Shown one piece after another: positions 7,609 to 14,740 of a stretch of DNA of 18,200 nucleotides. Origin of the DNA: an uncultured Bacilli bacterium (lineage in GTDB: Bacteria; Bacillota_I; Bacilli_A; RFN20; CAG-826); NCBI GenBank assembly GCA_934168325.1, contig CAKPNG010000032.1:1-18200 (forward strand). The letters are read 5' to 3'. Numbering within the stretch: the first letter of the stretch is position 1; each line of letters begins with the position of its first letter. A model generated the notes under the pieces. The model was not told the origin of the DNA. It saw only the letters and a program-made list of their open reading frames with translations, and searched no databases. The position numbers and the translations under genes are program-made.

Positions 7609-9300
7609 TTATAGAATATTAAATTTATCTCTCATTTTTTCAGAATAAGGAACTAAATTTTCTATTTTTTCCTTGCCTATGTTTTCAGAGAGATATTCAA
7701 TATAATCATAAATATCAAGCATGTTGATTTTAGCCGTACGAATTATTGAGAAAAGTATTGCCATTATCTGAGCTCCCTCATAACTTCTAGAAGTCATGAA
7801 TGCCTTTCTTTGAATTACAAAAGGTTTTATAGCTCTTTCTGCCATATTATTTGTTAAGTCTACTGTTGGATGTTGTAAGTAAGTTAAAAGATCTAATTTA
7901 ATACTTTTAAAATAATTGATTGCTTCTTCAAGAGGAGAGCCTAGTTTTACTTTTGTCATAAAAACCAATTTATAAATTTTAGCCAATATAGGAATTTCTT
8001 CTTTTTGTCTTAGTTTTTTAATATCATCGAGTGTAACCGATTTTTCTTTTATTTTTTTATCGGTTTCAAATAATTTTTCAATTTGTTTTAATATTTTACC
8101 TGCAATTGATTTTTCTAAATTCTTTTTATCAATTGTTTTAACGATATTCGCAAATTTTCGTCTTGCGTGAGCCCAACATCGTTGCAATATTATCCCATCT
8201 AGCTTCTTACAAGCTTTATCATAAATAGCACAATCATCAACGACTATAACGCCTTTAAAATTTTGAAGCATATTAATTACATTTTCAGCTTCACGAGAAA
8301 CCCTAAAATCATAAATATTTATTTGACTACCATAAAACGAAGAACCATAAAGATAAATATACGATTTTTTTCTATTTATATCTGCCTGTGGCCTTCTATT
8401 TATTGCAAGCGTTGTTTCATCTGCATGAATTACACCTGCTTCATTATTAATTAAATCTTCTCGCATTTTTATATAAATAGGTTCAAGCCTTTCTGCAAGT
8501 CTTGCCATATAATTTGCTAAACATTGTTTAGAAATTGGAATGTTTATTTGTGTACTAATGTAGTTAGAAAGATGTTCAAATGGGATACCTAATTCATATT
8601 TATTAAAAGCAATAAAAGAAGCTAATGATGAAGTCAAAATTGAACCAGGAAAAGAATCACTTGAAATAGGATAAAAGATTTTATTATCTTTTTTATTACA
8701 TTTTGGACATTTATAATTTTCCTTAATCAATTTTGTTACAATTATTTCAGGCATTTTTGTCTTTACTAAATAAGAAATATCTTCTGAAAACTTAACTAAA
8801 GTTTCTCCACATTTTGGACACACGGTTTCTTCTGGTTTTAATATTTTAATTTCAGCAACATTTTTTTCAAAATCAAAAGAAGAAAATTTCTTACCATGTT
8901 TTTCCCCTTTTCGAGAACGTTTTTTATTTTTTTCTTCTTTAATTATTTCTTCAGCATCATCGATAATTACTTTAGATTTTTCTGTCTTCGAAATATAAGG
9001 AAGAGCTTTAATTATCTTACTTTTTGACGAAAGCGAATCATATTTTACAAGTAACTTATTGTACTTTTCATTTGTTTTTCTAAGCTCGATTAATATATTT
9101 TGATAGTTGTCAGAAATTTTTTTATTTTCTAGTTTTATCTGTTCGTTCTCATTTTGAACTTTTAGATTTTGATCTTTTAAATTAGTATTATCTTTGCTTA
9201 GTTGATTAATTTCTTCATTCTTACTTTGAATGATTAATTCTTGCTGTTTTAACAATGATTCTAATTCTTTTATGCGACTTTCTAGACTTGTTTTTTTCAT
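7609..9300 (-). CDS. tnpC: IS66 family transposase TnpC
   Basis: DDE transposase of the IS66 element, 563 residues, a normal length. Residues 1-90 form a long coiled coil rich in Glu, Lys, Asn and Leu. A basic linker (124-138) is followed by a zinc-binding domain with C161-C164 and C198-C201. The catalytic core has D294 in IHADET, D356 (or D355) in VIVVDDCAIY, and E488 in NNMAERAIKP. The family CW motif is QRCWAHARRKF (C375, W376, H378). No residue of the catalytic triad is missing. The ATG at 9300 has no ribosome site, and a -10-like TATAAT ends only 5 nt upstream of it, so translation may be leaderless or depend on an unusual start. A terminator-like hairpin separates it from tnpB. Confidence 0.95.
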   Translation of the reverse strand: MKKTSLESRIKELESLLKQQELIIQSKNEEINQLSKDNTNLKDQNLKVQNENEQIKLENKKISDNYQNILIELRKTNEKYNKLLVKYDSLSSKSKIIKALPYISKTEKSKVIIDDAEEIIKEEKNKKRSRKGEKHGKKFSSFDFEKNVAEIKILKPEETVCPKCGETLVKFSEDISYLVKTKMPEIIVTKLIKENYKCPKCNKKDNKIFYPISSDSFPGSILTSSLASFIAFNKYELGIPFEHLSNYISTQINIPISKQCLANYMARLAERLEPIYIKMREDLINNEAGVIHADETTLAINRRPQADINRKKSYIYLYGSSFYGSQINIYDFRVSREAENVINMLQNFKGVIVVDDCAIYDKACKKLDGIILQRCWAHARRKFANIVKTIDKKNLEKSIAGKILKQIEKLFETDKKIKEKSVTLDDIKKLRQKEEIPILAKIYKLVFMTKVKLGSPLEEAINYFKSIKLDLLTYLQHPTVDLTNNMAERAIKPFVIQRKAFMTSRSYEGAQIMAILFSIIRTAKINMLDIYDYIEYLSENIGKEKIENLVPYSEKMRDKFNIL

Positions 9301-9305
9301 AATTT

Positions 9306-9314
9306 ATTATAACA
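9306..9314 (-). promoter_or_regulatory. Possible extended -10 promoter for tnpC
   Basis: TGTTATAAT on the minus strand (TGnTATAAT) would place the transcript start at or next to the tnpC ATG. That would give a leaderless message and fits the lack of a ribosome site. Confidence 0.35.
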
Positions 9315-9335
9315 TATTTTGAACTTAAATAACAC

Positions 9336-9365
9336 AAAAAAACACGATAATTCTCGTGTTTTTTT
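9336..9365. terminator. Intrinsic terminator-like hairpin between tnpB and tnpC
   Basis: A 12-bp perfect stem (9336-9347 with 9354-9365) has a 6-nt loop; its outer arms are A7 and T7 runs, so it can terminate in either direction. It lies in the 95-nt gap between tnpB and tnpC, where IS66 elements normally run genes close together. Confidence 0.7.
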
Positions 9366-9395
9366 AACATTTTATTATTTTTTATGAACGTTTTT

Positions 9396-9743
9396 TTAGA
9401 AAGATTCACCTTCAATTTTTGGTTTATTTTTTGTTTCGATAACTTCCATTCCTTTTAAGAAAAATTCCAATAATTTTGGGTTCATTAGTTGTTTAGAAAT
9501 ATCATCTTTTGGAATTTTAAACTTTGCAAAAGCTAATTTATTTTGTAGAAGCCAATACCCATATTCATCTTCATAATAAATCTTAATTATTTTTCCGCTT
9601 TTAGAAGGAAATATAAATATTGATTGACTAATTTCTATTGGTGAAAAATTTGTTGATATAAGCAGTTGTGCCTTCTTTATTCCAAATCTCATATCAATAA
9701 AATTAGAATAAAAATAAATTTTCCTATCTTTAAATCTGTTCAT
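9396..9743 (-). CDS. tnpB: IS66 family accessory protein TnpB (Orf2)
   Basis: Small 115-residue protein of the IS66 Orf2 family, required with TnpA and TnpC for transposition of studied IS66 elements; its biochemical role is not settled. The family pattern is clear: FIDMRFGIKKA near the N-terminus (family DMRxxxxxL), a central FIFPSKSGKIIKIYYEDEYG (family LFVFxxRRxDRLKxLxWDxxG), then GYWLLQNKLAFAKFKIP (family GFWLxxKRLxxGRFxWP). Basic residues are fewer than in proteobacterial members. The ATG at 9743 lies 14 nt inside the 3' end of tnpA, so translation was probably coupled to it. Premature termination in tnpA may therefore lower TnpB expression. Confidence 0.88.
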   Translation of the reverse strand: MNRFKDRKIYFYSNFIDMRFGIKKAQLLISTNFSPIEISQSIFIFPSKSGKIIKIYYEDEYGYWLLQNKLAFAKFKIPKDDISKQLMNPKLLEFFLKGMEVIETKNKPKIEGESF

Positions 9744-10095
9744 ATATTCTATCTAATAATATTTGTGCTTGTTCTAATGATGTTGTAATTTTAAGACCTT
9801 TAAATTCAATCATTACTATCGAATGATCAAATCTAGTAAACCTTCTTTTAATTTTTTGTTCATCAGAAAGAATGTTTACAACAACATCTTCATCTTTAAT
9901 AACAACATCTTTTTCATTATCAAAATTAGATACATTAATAAAGCAACCATTTAAATTATTGTAAGCGTTAACCTAGTCTCTTAATGTTTCCCTAGACATT
10001 CTATGCTTTCTTGCAAAATCCGAAATTGTTAAACCTGAAGTTCTAAATTCTTTAACAATATTAAATCTTTGTTGATCAGTAAAAAACCTACCCAT
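9730..10095 (-). pseudogene. tnpA: IS66 TnpA, interrupted by amber codon at position 41
   Basis: Reading from ATG 10095 gives MGRFFTDQQRFNIVKEF and then a helix-turn-helix (LTISDFARKHRMSRETLRD), as expected for IS66 TnpA, the DNA-binding accessory protein. Codon 41 is TAG (9975-9973). After it the same frame stays open for 80 more codons to TAA at 9730, giving a normal size of 121 codons. A TGG-to-TAG change would explain it, since homologues commonly have Trp after the helix-turn-helix (RDW or RRW). The start is well supported: AGGAGG lies 6 nt upstream. TAG is a genuine stop elsewhere in the window. Unless readthrough or restart occurs, this copy makes only a 40-residue HTH fragment. Confidence 0.85.
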
Positions 10096-10143
10096 AAGTA
10101 ACCTCCTCTGTTTATGATAAAAGAAATTTACAAAATCGGTAGA

Positions 10144-10164
10144 GTGGAAATCTTTTACTTATAC
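10144..10164. repeat. IS66 right terminal inverted repeat
   Basis: Reverse complement of the left end with one mismatch. On the minus strand its GTATAAGTAA supplies an in-frame TAA that truncates the lipoprotein. Confidence 0.9.
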
Positions 10165-10487
10165 GTATCAACGCCATCTTTTACTTCATGAGAATATGTC
10201 GTGTTATAAGCCATATTTCCTTTAGTAACTACTCCAGTAGTTTCATCTTTAGTCGCTTCAAATTCAACATAGCTTGTATAATCTGGCATTACAGATAATT
10301 CTGTAATATGATTTGTAACTGTTACATCAGAACCCCATTGTTCTGATGTCTCAAAGTTTAAAGTTGCTCTATAGCCTTCAGTTAATACTCTTAAAATTTT
10401 TTCTTCAGTAGATTCTTTCTTTGCTTCAGTTCCACACGAAGCTAAAACAGAGACAGAAAGTGCTAATATCATATAACGTTTTTTCAT
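10155..10487 (-). pseudogene. 5' part of interrupted lipoprotein gene
   Basis: Encodes a lipoprotein signal peptide: basic MKKR, a hydrophobic stretch (6-16) and a lipobox LASC with the lipidated cysteine at C18. About 90 residues of the mature N-terminal region follow. Native codons run to 10165; the inserted IS end then adds Tyr-Lys and a TAA, giving a 110-residue product that would still be exported and lipidated if stable. GGAGG lies 7 nt before the ATG and TATAAT 24 nt before it, so this piece is probably still expressed. It continues in frame with the 3' part at 7508. Confidence 0.85.
10165..10172. repeat. Target-site duplication, right copy (GTATCAAC)
   Basis: Identical to 7509-7516 and directly abuts the right end of the IS. 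Confidence 0.95.
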
Positions 10488-10493
10488 AATTTT

Positions 10494-10516
10494 CCTCCAT
10501 TGATAAAAAAATTATA
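10494..10516 (-). promoter_or_regulatory. -10 box and ribosome site of the lipoprotein gene
   Basis: On the minus strand, TATAAT (10516-10511) is followed by GGAGG (10498-10494), then the ATG at 10487. The -35 region is an undistinguished T-rich stretch. Confidence 0.55.
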
Positions 10517-10556
10517 GTGGCGCATATAAAAAAATAAAGAAAATAAAAAAATTTGC

Positions 10557-10579
10557 AAAAAATTTAAAAGCGTTTTAAA
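10557..10579 (-). terminator. AT-rich terminator-like hairpin after cls
   Basis: On the minus strand TTTAAAA-CGC-TTTTAAA (10579-10563) is followed by TTTTTT. It is the only terminator candidate between the end of the six-gene operon (10615) and the lipoprotein promoter. The stem is 7 bp of A-T pairs, so it may leak. Confidence 0.45.
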
Positions 10580-10614
10580 ATATTTTTACTGTGCGTAAAT
10601 TAAATAATGATTAG

Positions 10615-12177
10615 TTAATATAAAGGAGAAAATATTTTAATAAATGCTCTATATATTTTCTTAAAGAATCCTACTTTTCTATTTGAATTATTTATACATT
10701 CAGATTGAGAAATCATTTCTAATAAGTCATCTCTTATTAAATGTATTTTACTATTTTTATAAAATAAAACATCGTTTTCAAAATGTAAATAGAAAGAACG
10801 ATAGTCAAAATTAACAGTTCCAGTTAAACAATATTCATCATCAACAACCATACATTTTAGATGGTTAAAACCAGGTGTATATTCATAAATCTCAATACCA
10901 TTTAAAATTAATCTTGTGTAATAACTTCTAGTAGCACTATATATTAATTTTTTATCTGGAATACCCGGAGTAATAATTTTAACATCAACTCCACTTTTAC
11001 TAGCAATAGCTAAAGCATCAAGTAACTCTTCATCAGGTATTAAATATGGAGTTGATATATAAATATATTTTTTTGCTTTATTGATCAATTGTAAAGTAGC
11101 ATTATGACATGTTTCTTCATTATCAAAAGGAACATCTCCAAAAGGTTGCATAAATCCATCACTTTTAATCTCATAATCCACTAAATCTTTATTAGCATCA
11201 AACAAGTATTTTTTATGCTCTAATTTATCTTTATGAGCTATATTCCAATTACTAATAAATAAATTAGTTAAACCATTTGTTGCTTCACCATCAATTTTAA
11301 AACAATTATCTTTCCATAAACCAAATCTAGTAACTTTATTTATATATTCATCAGCAATATTAATGCCACCACTAAAAGATGTAATTCCATCAATTACTAG
11401 TATTTTTCTATGATCTCTATTATTTTGTCTTATATCCATAAAAGGACGACATCTATTAAAAGCAATACATTTAATGCCATCATTAATAGCTTGTTTATAA
11501 AAGAAAGCTTTAACTTTAAAAACACTTCCAAAATCATCATAAATTAGTCTAACATCGACGCCTTCTTTAGCTTTTTGCTTTAATATTTCATAAATTGAAT
11601 CAAAGAAAATCCCATGATCAATAATAAAATATTCCATAAAGATAAATCTTTTAGCTTTTTTTAAAGCTTCAAGAATTGGTTCAAATGCATAATCACCTAA
11701 AGTATAATATTCCATCACACTATTTTTATAAGCACTACTATGTCCATTTAAATAAACATAATTAAATACTCGATAAGCATTTTCATCAATATTTTTGATT
11801 TCATTTAACGTATTAGAACAATCAACAAGACCTTTATCAAGTTCACTATTAATTTTATTAAATCTTAATTTAACCATTCTTTTGGTCGTAATTTTATCAG
11901 CATATAAGATATATAAAATAATTCCGCCAATAGGAACTAAATTTATAACTACTAGCCAAGAAATCTTGAATCCAGATTCAACATTGGTATTAGCTATAAA
12001 AATACTACATATGATATTTAAAAGAATAGTAATAAAAACAACTATCCATAGATATTTGTATAGAGGTAAAACAATAATGCCAATAATTAAGCCTATAAAA
12101 GCTAATGTTTCCAAGCAAAACATTAATAAAACTAAATAAAATCTAATATGAGGTTTTGCTTTCTTTTCCCTTTTCAT
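10615..12177 (-). CDS. cls: Cardiolipin synthase, phospholipase D family
   Basis: Membrane enzyme that joins two phosphatidylglycerol molecules into cardiolipin with release of glycerol. The N-terminus has hydrophobic segments at about 12-37, 40-62 and 72-93 (a PLD-nuclease N-terminal type anchor), followed by two PLD domains. Both HKD motifs are intact: H256-x-K258-x4-D263 (DHRKILVID) and H439-x-K441-x4-D446 (HLKCMVVDD), the second followed by GTVNFDYRSF. Length 520 residues is at the upper end of the ClsA-like range. It is the last gene of the yigZ-to-cls run and its ATG overlaps the HAD stop as TAATG. GGAG is only 3 nt from the ATG, so coupling to upstream translation is likely. Confidence 0.95.
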   Translation of the reverse strand: MKREKKAKPHIRFYLVLLMFCLETLAFIGLIIGIIVLPLYKYLWIVVFITILLNIICSIFIANTNVESGFKISWLVVINLVPIGGIILYILYADKITTKRMVKLRFNKINSELDKGLVDCSNTLNEIKNIDENAYRVFNYVYLNGHSSAYKNSVMEYYTLGDYAFEPILEALKKAKRFIFMEYFIIDHGIFFDSIYEILKQKAKEGVDVRLIYDDFGSVFKVKAFFYKQAINDGIKCIAFNRCRPFMDIRQNNRDHRKILVIDGITSFSGGINIADEYINKVTRFGLWKDNCFKIDGEATNGLTNLFISNWNIAHKDKLEHKKYLFDANKDLVDYEIKSDGFMQPFGDVPFDNEETCHNATLQLINKAKKYIYISTPYLIPDEELLDALAIASKSGVDVKIITPGIPDKKLIYSATRSYYTRLILNGIEIYEYTPGFNHLKCMVVDDEYCLTGTVNFDYRSFYLHFENDVLFYKNSKIHLIRDDLLEMISQSECINNSNRKVGFFKKIYRAFIKIFSPLY

Positions 12178-12836
12178 TATTTATCTCCATTTAATTTATG
12201 TACAGTTTGATAAAACTCCTCGTAATTTTCAACATTTATTGATAAATTTTTAAGCTTTTCTTTAGAATTATGGCCATTTGTATATAAAATAGGATACATA
12301 TTTAAATTTTTAGCGACTTCATAATCGTGAACTGTATCACCTATCATTATACATTTTTTTGGATCTATATTATTATTTTCTAAATATTCACGACCATATT
12401 CTAATTTACCTTTAGCATGAGTATCATTACTTGCACATATTCCATCAAATAAATTAGAAATATTAAAATAATTTAATTGATCCATTAATAAATTCTTTTC
12501 GCTAGCAGTCAATATGTATAATTTATAGCCTTCTTTTTTAAGTTTTGTTAATGTTTCTTTTACATCTTTTACTAAGGAAGTTTCTTTTTTCCAACGAGAA
12601 TTATAAGTATTAATAAAATAAACACTTGCTTTATGGAATGAATCACCAGGAAATTTAAAACCTAATTTTTCGTAATACCCTTTTACTGGAAATCCAAAAA
12701 CATCCTTATATTTATCTATAGAAATATGTTCAATATTGTTTTGATCCATTAATTCTAATAATAAATCATAAGACAATTTTAAATCATCTAAAATTGTTCC
12801 ATTAAAATCAAAAAATATATATTCGTACTTTTTCAT
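12177..12836 (-). CDS. HAD-family phosphatase, phosphoglycolate phosphatase-like
   Basis: Haloacid dehalogenase superfamily hydrolase, 219 residues, with a helical cap between motifs I and II typical of the Gph/PpaX group. Motif I is DFNGT: nucleophile D10 is present, but the second aspartate of DxDGT is Asn (N12). Motif II is the Thr in LTASEKN, motif III probably the Lys of AKGKLEYG, and motif IV GDTVHDYEVA. The Asn variant recurs in some Gph-like subgroups, so it need not mean loss of activity; the substrate cannot be told from sequence. The ATG immediately follows the TAA of the zinc ribbon gene (zero spacing), with AAGGA inside the end of that gene. Confidence 0.85.
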   Translation of the reverse strand: MKKYEYIFFDFNGTILDDLKLSYDLLLELMDQNNIEHISIDKYKDVFGFPVKGYYEKLGFKFPGDSFHKASVYFINTYNSRWKKETSLVKDVKETLTKLKKEGYKLYILTASEKNLLMDQLNYFNISNLFDGICASNDTHAKGKLEYGREYLENNNIDPKKCIMIGDTVHDYEVAKNLNMYPILYTNGHNSKEKLKNLSINVENYEEFYQTVHKLNGDK

Positions 12837-13469
12837 TTATCTATCCTTAAATTGTTTAAGAAAACGTTTTAAGTCTTCATCAGTAATATTATCAATAACT
12901 TCATCAATTGAATTTTCTAAAGTAAATTTATTATCAATATAATTAGAAATATATGTTTTAATAAGAAGCGATTTTTGATAATCTTTATAAACAAAATATT
13001 TATAAATTCTAATTAAATAATCAAGATTTGCAAGGTTTTCGTTTAAAATAGGTTGTTTTTCTTCTTTGCTAATGGATGGTTCTTTTATAGGTTCTTCGTT
13101 AAAAACATGATCTTCTTTTTTTAATGAATCTATTTTTTCTTCATCCTTTATATCGCTTTCAACTTCATCTACTTTCTCTTTAGTTTCTTCATTGTTTATT
13201 AAAGTTGAAGCTGTATCATCTACTAAAGGTTCATTAAAAATTTTATCATATTCACTTTTTTCAATAATATAATCTTTGCTTGCGCCACAAAATTCACAGT
13301 ATTCGTTAGAATCTAATTCATGACCGCAATTTAAACAATAATACTTTTCTTTATTCTTTTTTTCTTCTATAGTTTCTTCTATTTCAATAATATTTGAAGA
13401 ATCACTACCACAAAAAGGACATATATTTTTATTATCAATTATTTGACCGCAAATTTTACATTTATACAT
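12837..13469 (-). CDS. Double zinc-ribbon protein of unknown function
   Basis: A 210-residue protein with two N-terminal zinc ribbons. Ribbon 1 uses C4, C7, C17 and C20 (CKICG...CPFCG); ribbon 2 uses C45, C48, C58 and C61 (CLNCG...CEFCG). A long acidic, low-complexity linker (about 70-145, rich in Glu, Lys and Asp) leads to a C-terminal segment of about 60 residues predicted helical. No signal peptide or membrane segment is seen. The family is not recognised beyond the double zinc-ribbon class; such proteins often act as adaptors, and no enzyme motif is present. It starts 5 nt after the pepP stop with no clear ribosome site, so expression probably depends on coupling. The first ribbon resembles that of the CPBP protein at 16211 (both contain CPFCGSD). 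Confidence 0.7.
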   Translation of the reverse strand: MYKCKICGQIIDNKNICPFCGSDSSNIIEIEETIEEKKNKEKYYCLNCGHELDSNEYCEFCGASKDYIIEKSEYDKIFNEPLVDDTASTLINNEETKEKVDEVESDIKDEEKIDSLKKEDHVFNEEPIKEPSISKEEKQPILNENLANLDYLIRIYKYFVYKDYQKSLLIKTYISNYIDNKFTLENSIDEVIDNITDEDLKRFLKQFKDR

Positions 13470-13474
13470 TGTTG

Positions 13475-14740
13475 TTAACCATTTTTATGAGCTAATGCAC
13501 TTTCTATATCTGCAACTTCTTTGACAATTTGACCACTTAAATTATAACTTCCATCTTCAGTGACCAAAACATCATCTTCAATTCTTACGCCAATTCCTAA
13601 TTCTTTAAAATATAAACCAGGTTCATCACTAATTATATTTCCAGGTACTAATGGTAATTCTCTTAAACTTGGATCATGAGTATCAAGACCAATATGGTGA
13701 GATATATTATGGAAATAATATTTACCAATTTCTTCTTCACTACTAATTAGTCCAGCTTTTAGACATTCTTTAGCCATATAGTCAATTGTGATTTGTTGTA
13801 ATTCAGCAATAGTAATTCCAGGTTTAATAGATTTTATAACTAATTTATTAGCACCTAAAACGATTGAATAAATTGTTTTTTGTAGTGGACTAAATTTGCC
13901 ACTAATAGGATATGTACGAGAAATATCAGCACAATATAAATTATTTTGACACCCTAAATCAAATAAAATTAAATCGTTTTCTTGGAGTTTAGATAATGGT
14001 GTCATATAATGTAAACAAGTAGCGTTTACTCCACTTGCACAAATTGTAGGGAATGATAATTCACTAAAATCATAATCTTGAATAGTGTAATAAAATAAAC
14101 TTGATAATTGATATTCGTATTTACCAGGTTGAAGAGCTTTCATAAGTTTTTTTAAACCGATATTAGTTTTAGAGATTGCTTCTTTAAATTCTTCGATTTC
14201 GCCTGAACTTTTTATCATTCTTAATCTAATAATTTCAGTATAAACATCGACTAATTCTTTATTTGGATAATTTAAAGATAAAGTTGAAGCAACATCATTT
14301 GTAGAAGTTTCGGGTCCAACTTTATTTTCTTTTTCTAAATCCATATAAATAAAATCGATTCTATCTAATGGATTTGTATTGTTTAATATCATTTCTAATT
14401 GTGCGTCAAAAGTTGGACTAAATAAAATATTAGAAATGCCACTTAAAGTTCTAGCTTCACTAGGTGTAATTCTTCTTCCAGTCCATTTTTCTTTTAATTC
14501 ACTATATTCATTTATAAATAAATATTCTTTAATAATTCCATCTAATTTAGTGACAAGAAGAATACTATTTTCTTGTTTAATATTTGTTAAATAATAGAAG
14601 TTTCTATTGACAATAAATTCAAAGTCTTCATCTGCACTTCTTTTTTTAGCCACACCACTATAAAGTACTAATGCAGAGCTATCTTTAAGCTTAGAATAAA
14701 GCTTTTCTCTTCTTTCTATAAATTCACTAACTTTAATCAT
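13475..14740 (-). CDS. pepP: Xaa-Pro aminopeptidase (M24B family)
   Basis: Metallo-aminopeptidase that removes the N-terminal residue before proline, in cytoplasmic peptide turnover. An N-terminal creatinase-like domain (about 1-165) precedes the pita-bread domain. All five metal ligands are seen: D261 in LFDLG, D272 in YCADISRTYP, H348 in ISHHIGLDTHD, E373 in SDEPGLYF and E388 in VRIEDD. Length 421 residues is normal for the PepP type. The N-terminal segment KKRSADEDFEFIVNRNFYYLT matches the AMP_N domain. Its start overlaps the mrp end by 8 nt, with AAGGAG 8 nt upstream inside mrp. Confidence 0.93.
   Translation of the reverse strand: MIKVSEFIERREKLYSKLKDSSALVLYSGVAKKRSADEDFEFIVNRNFYYLTNIKQENSILLVTKLDGIIKEYLFINEYSELKEKWTGRRITPSEARTLSGISNILFSPTFDAQLEMILNNTNPLDRIDFIYMDLEKENKVGPETSTNDVASTLSLNYPNKELVDVYTEIIRLRMIKSSGEIEEFKEAISKTNIGLKKLMKALQPGKYEYQLSSLFYYTIQDYDFSELSFPTICASGVNATCLHYMTPLSKLQENDLILFDLGCQNNLYCADISRTYPISGKFSPLQKTIYSIVLGANKLVIKSIKPGITIAELQQITIDYMAKECLKAGLISSEEEIGKYYFHNISHHIGLDTHDPSLRELPLVPGNIISDEPGLYFKELGIGVRIEDDVLVTEDGSYNLSGQIVKEVADIESALAHKNG

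Larger units (their letters stand above)
7517..10164 (-). mobile_element. IS66-family insertion sequence, complete ends, 2648 bp
   Basis: The boundaries are defined to the base by 21-bp terminal inverted repeats with one mismatch (7517-7537 and 10144-10164; the first 17 bases, GTATAAGTAAAAGATTT, are exact) and an 8-bp target duplication. It carries the standard IS66 order on the minus strand: tnpA (broken), tnpB and tnpC. It sits inside a lipoprotein gene in the same orientation. Exact ends and duplication suggest a fairly recent insertion, but the amber codon in tnpA suggests this copy may not transpose by itself. Confidence 0.95.

Noticed and set aside
9221..9415. 64-codon open frame spanning the tnpB-tnpC gap
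   Set aside because: It runs through the 5' end of tnpC and the terminator hairpin in another frame, lacks a ribosome site and resembles no IS66 protein; an out-of-frame shadow.
9730..10095. Use of an alternative code with TAG as sense
   Set aside because: rimO, yigZ and traX all end in TAG at the expected length, so TAG is a stop here and the tnpA codon is a true nonsense codon.
11795..12139. 114-codon plus-strand open frame opposite cls
   Set aside because: Lies antisense within the membrane and linker part of cls, where AT-rich hydrophobic codons keep the opposite strand open; no ribosome site or family match.
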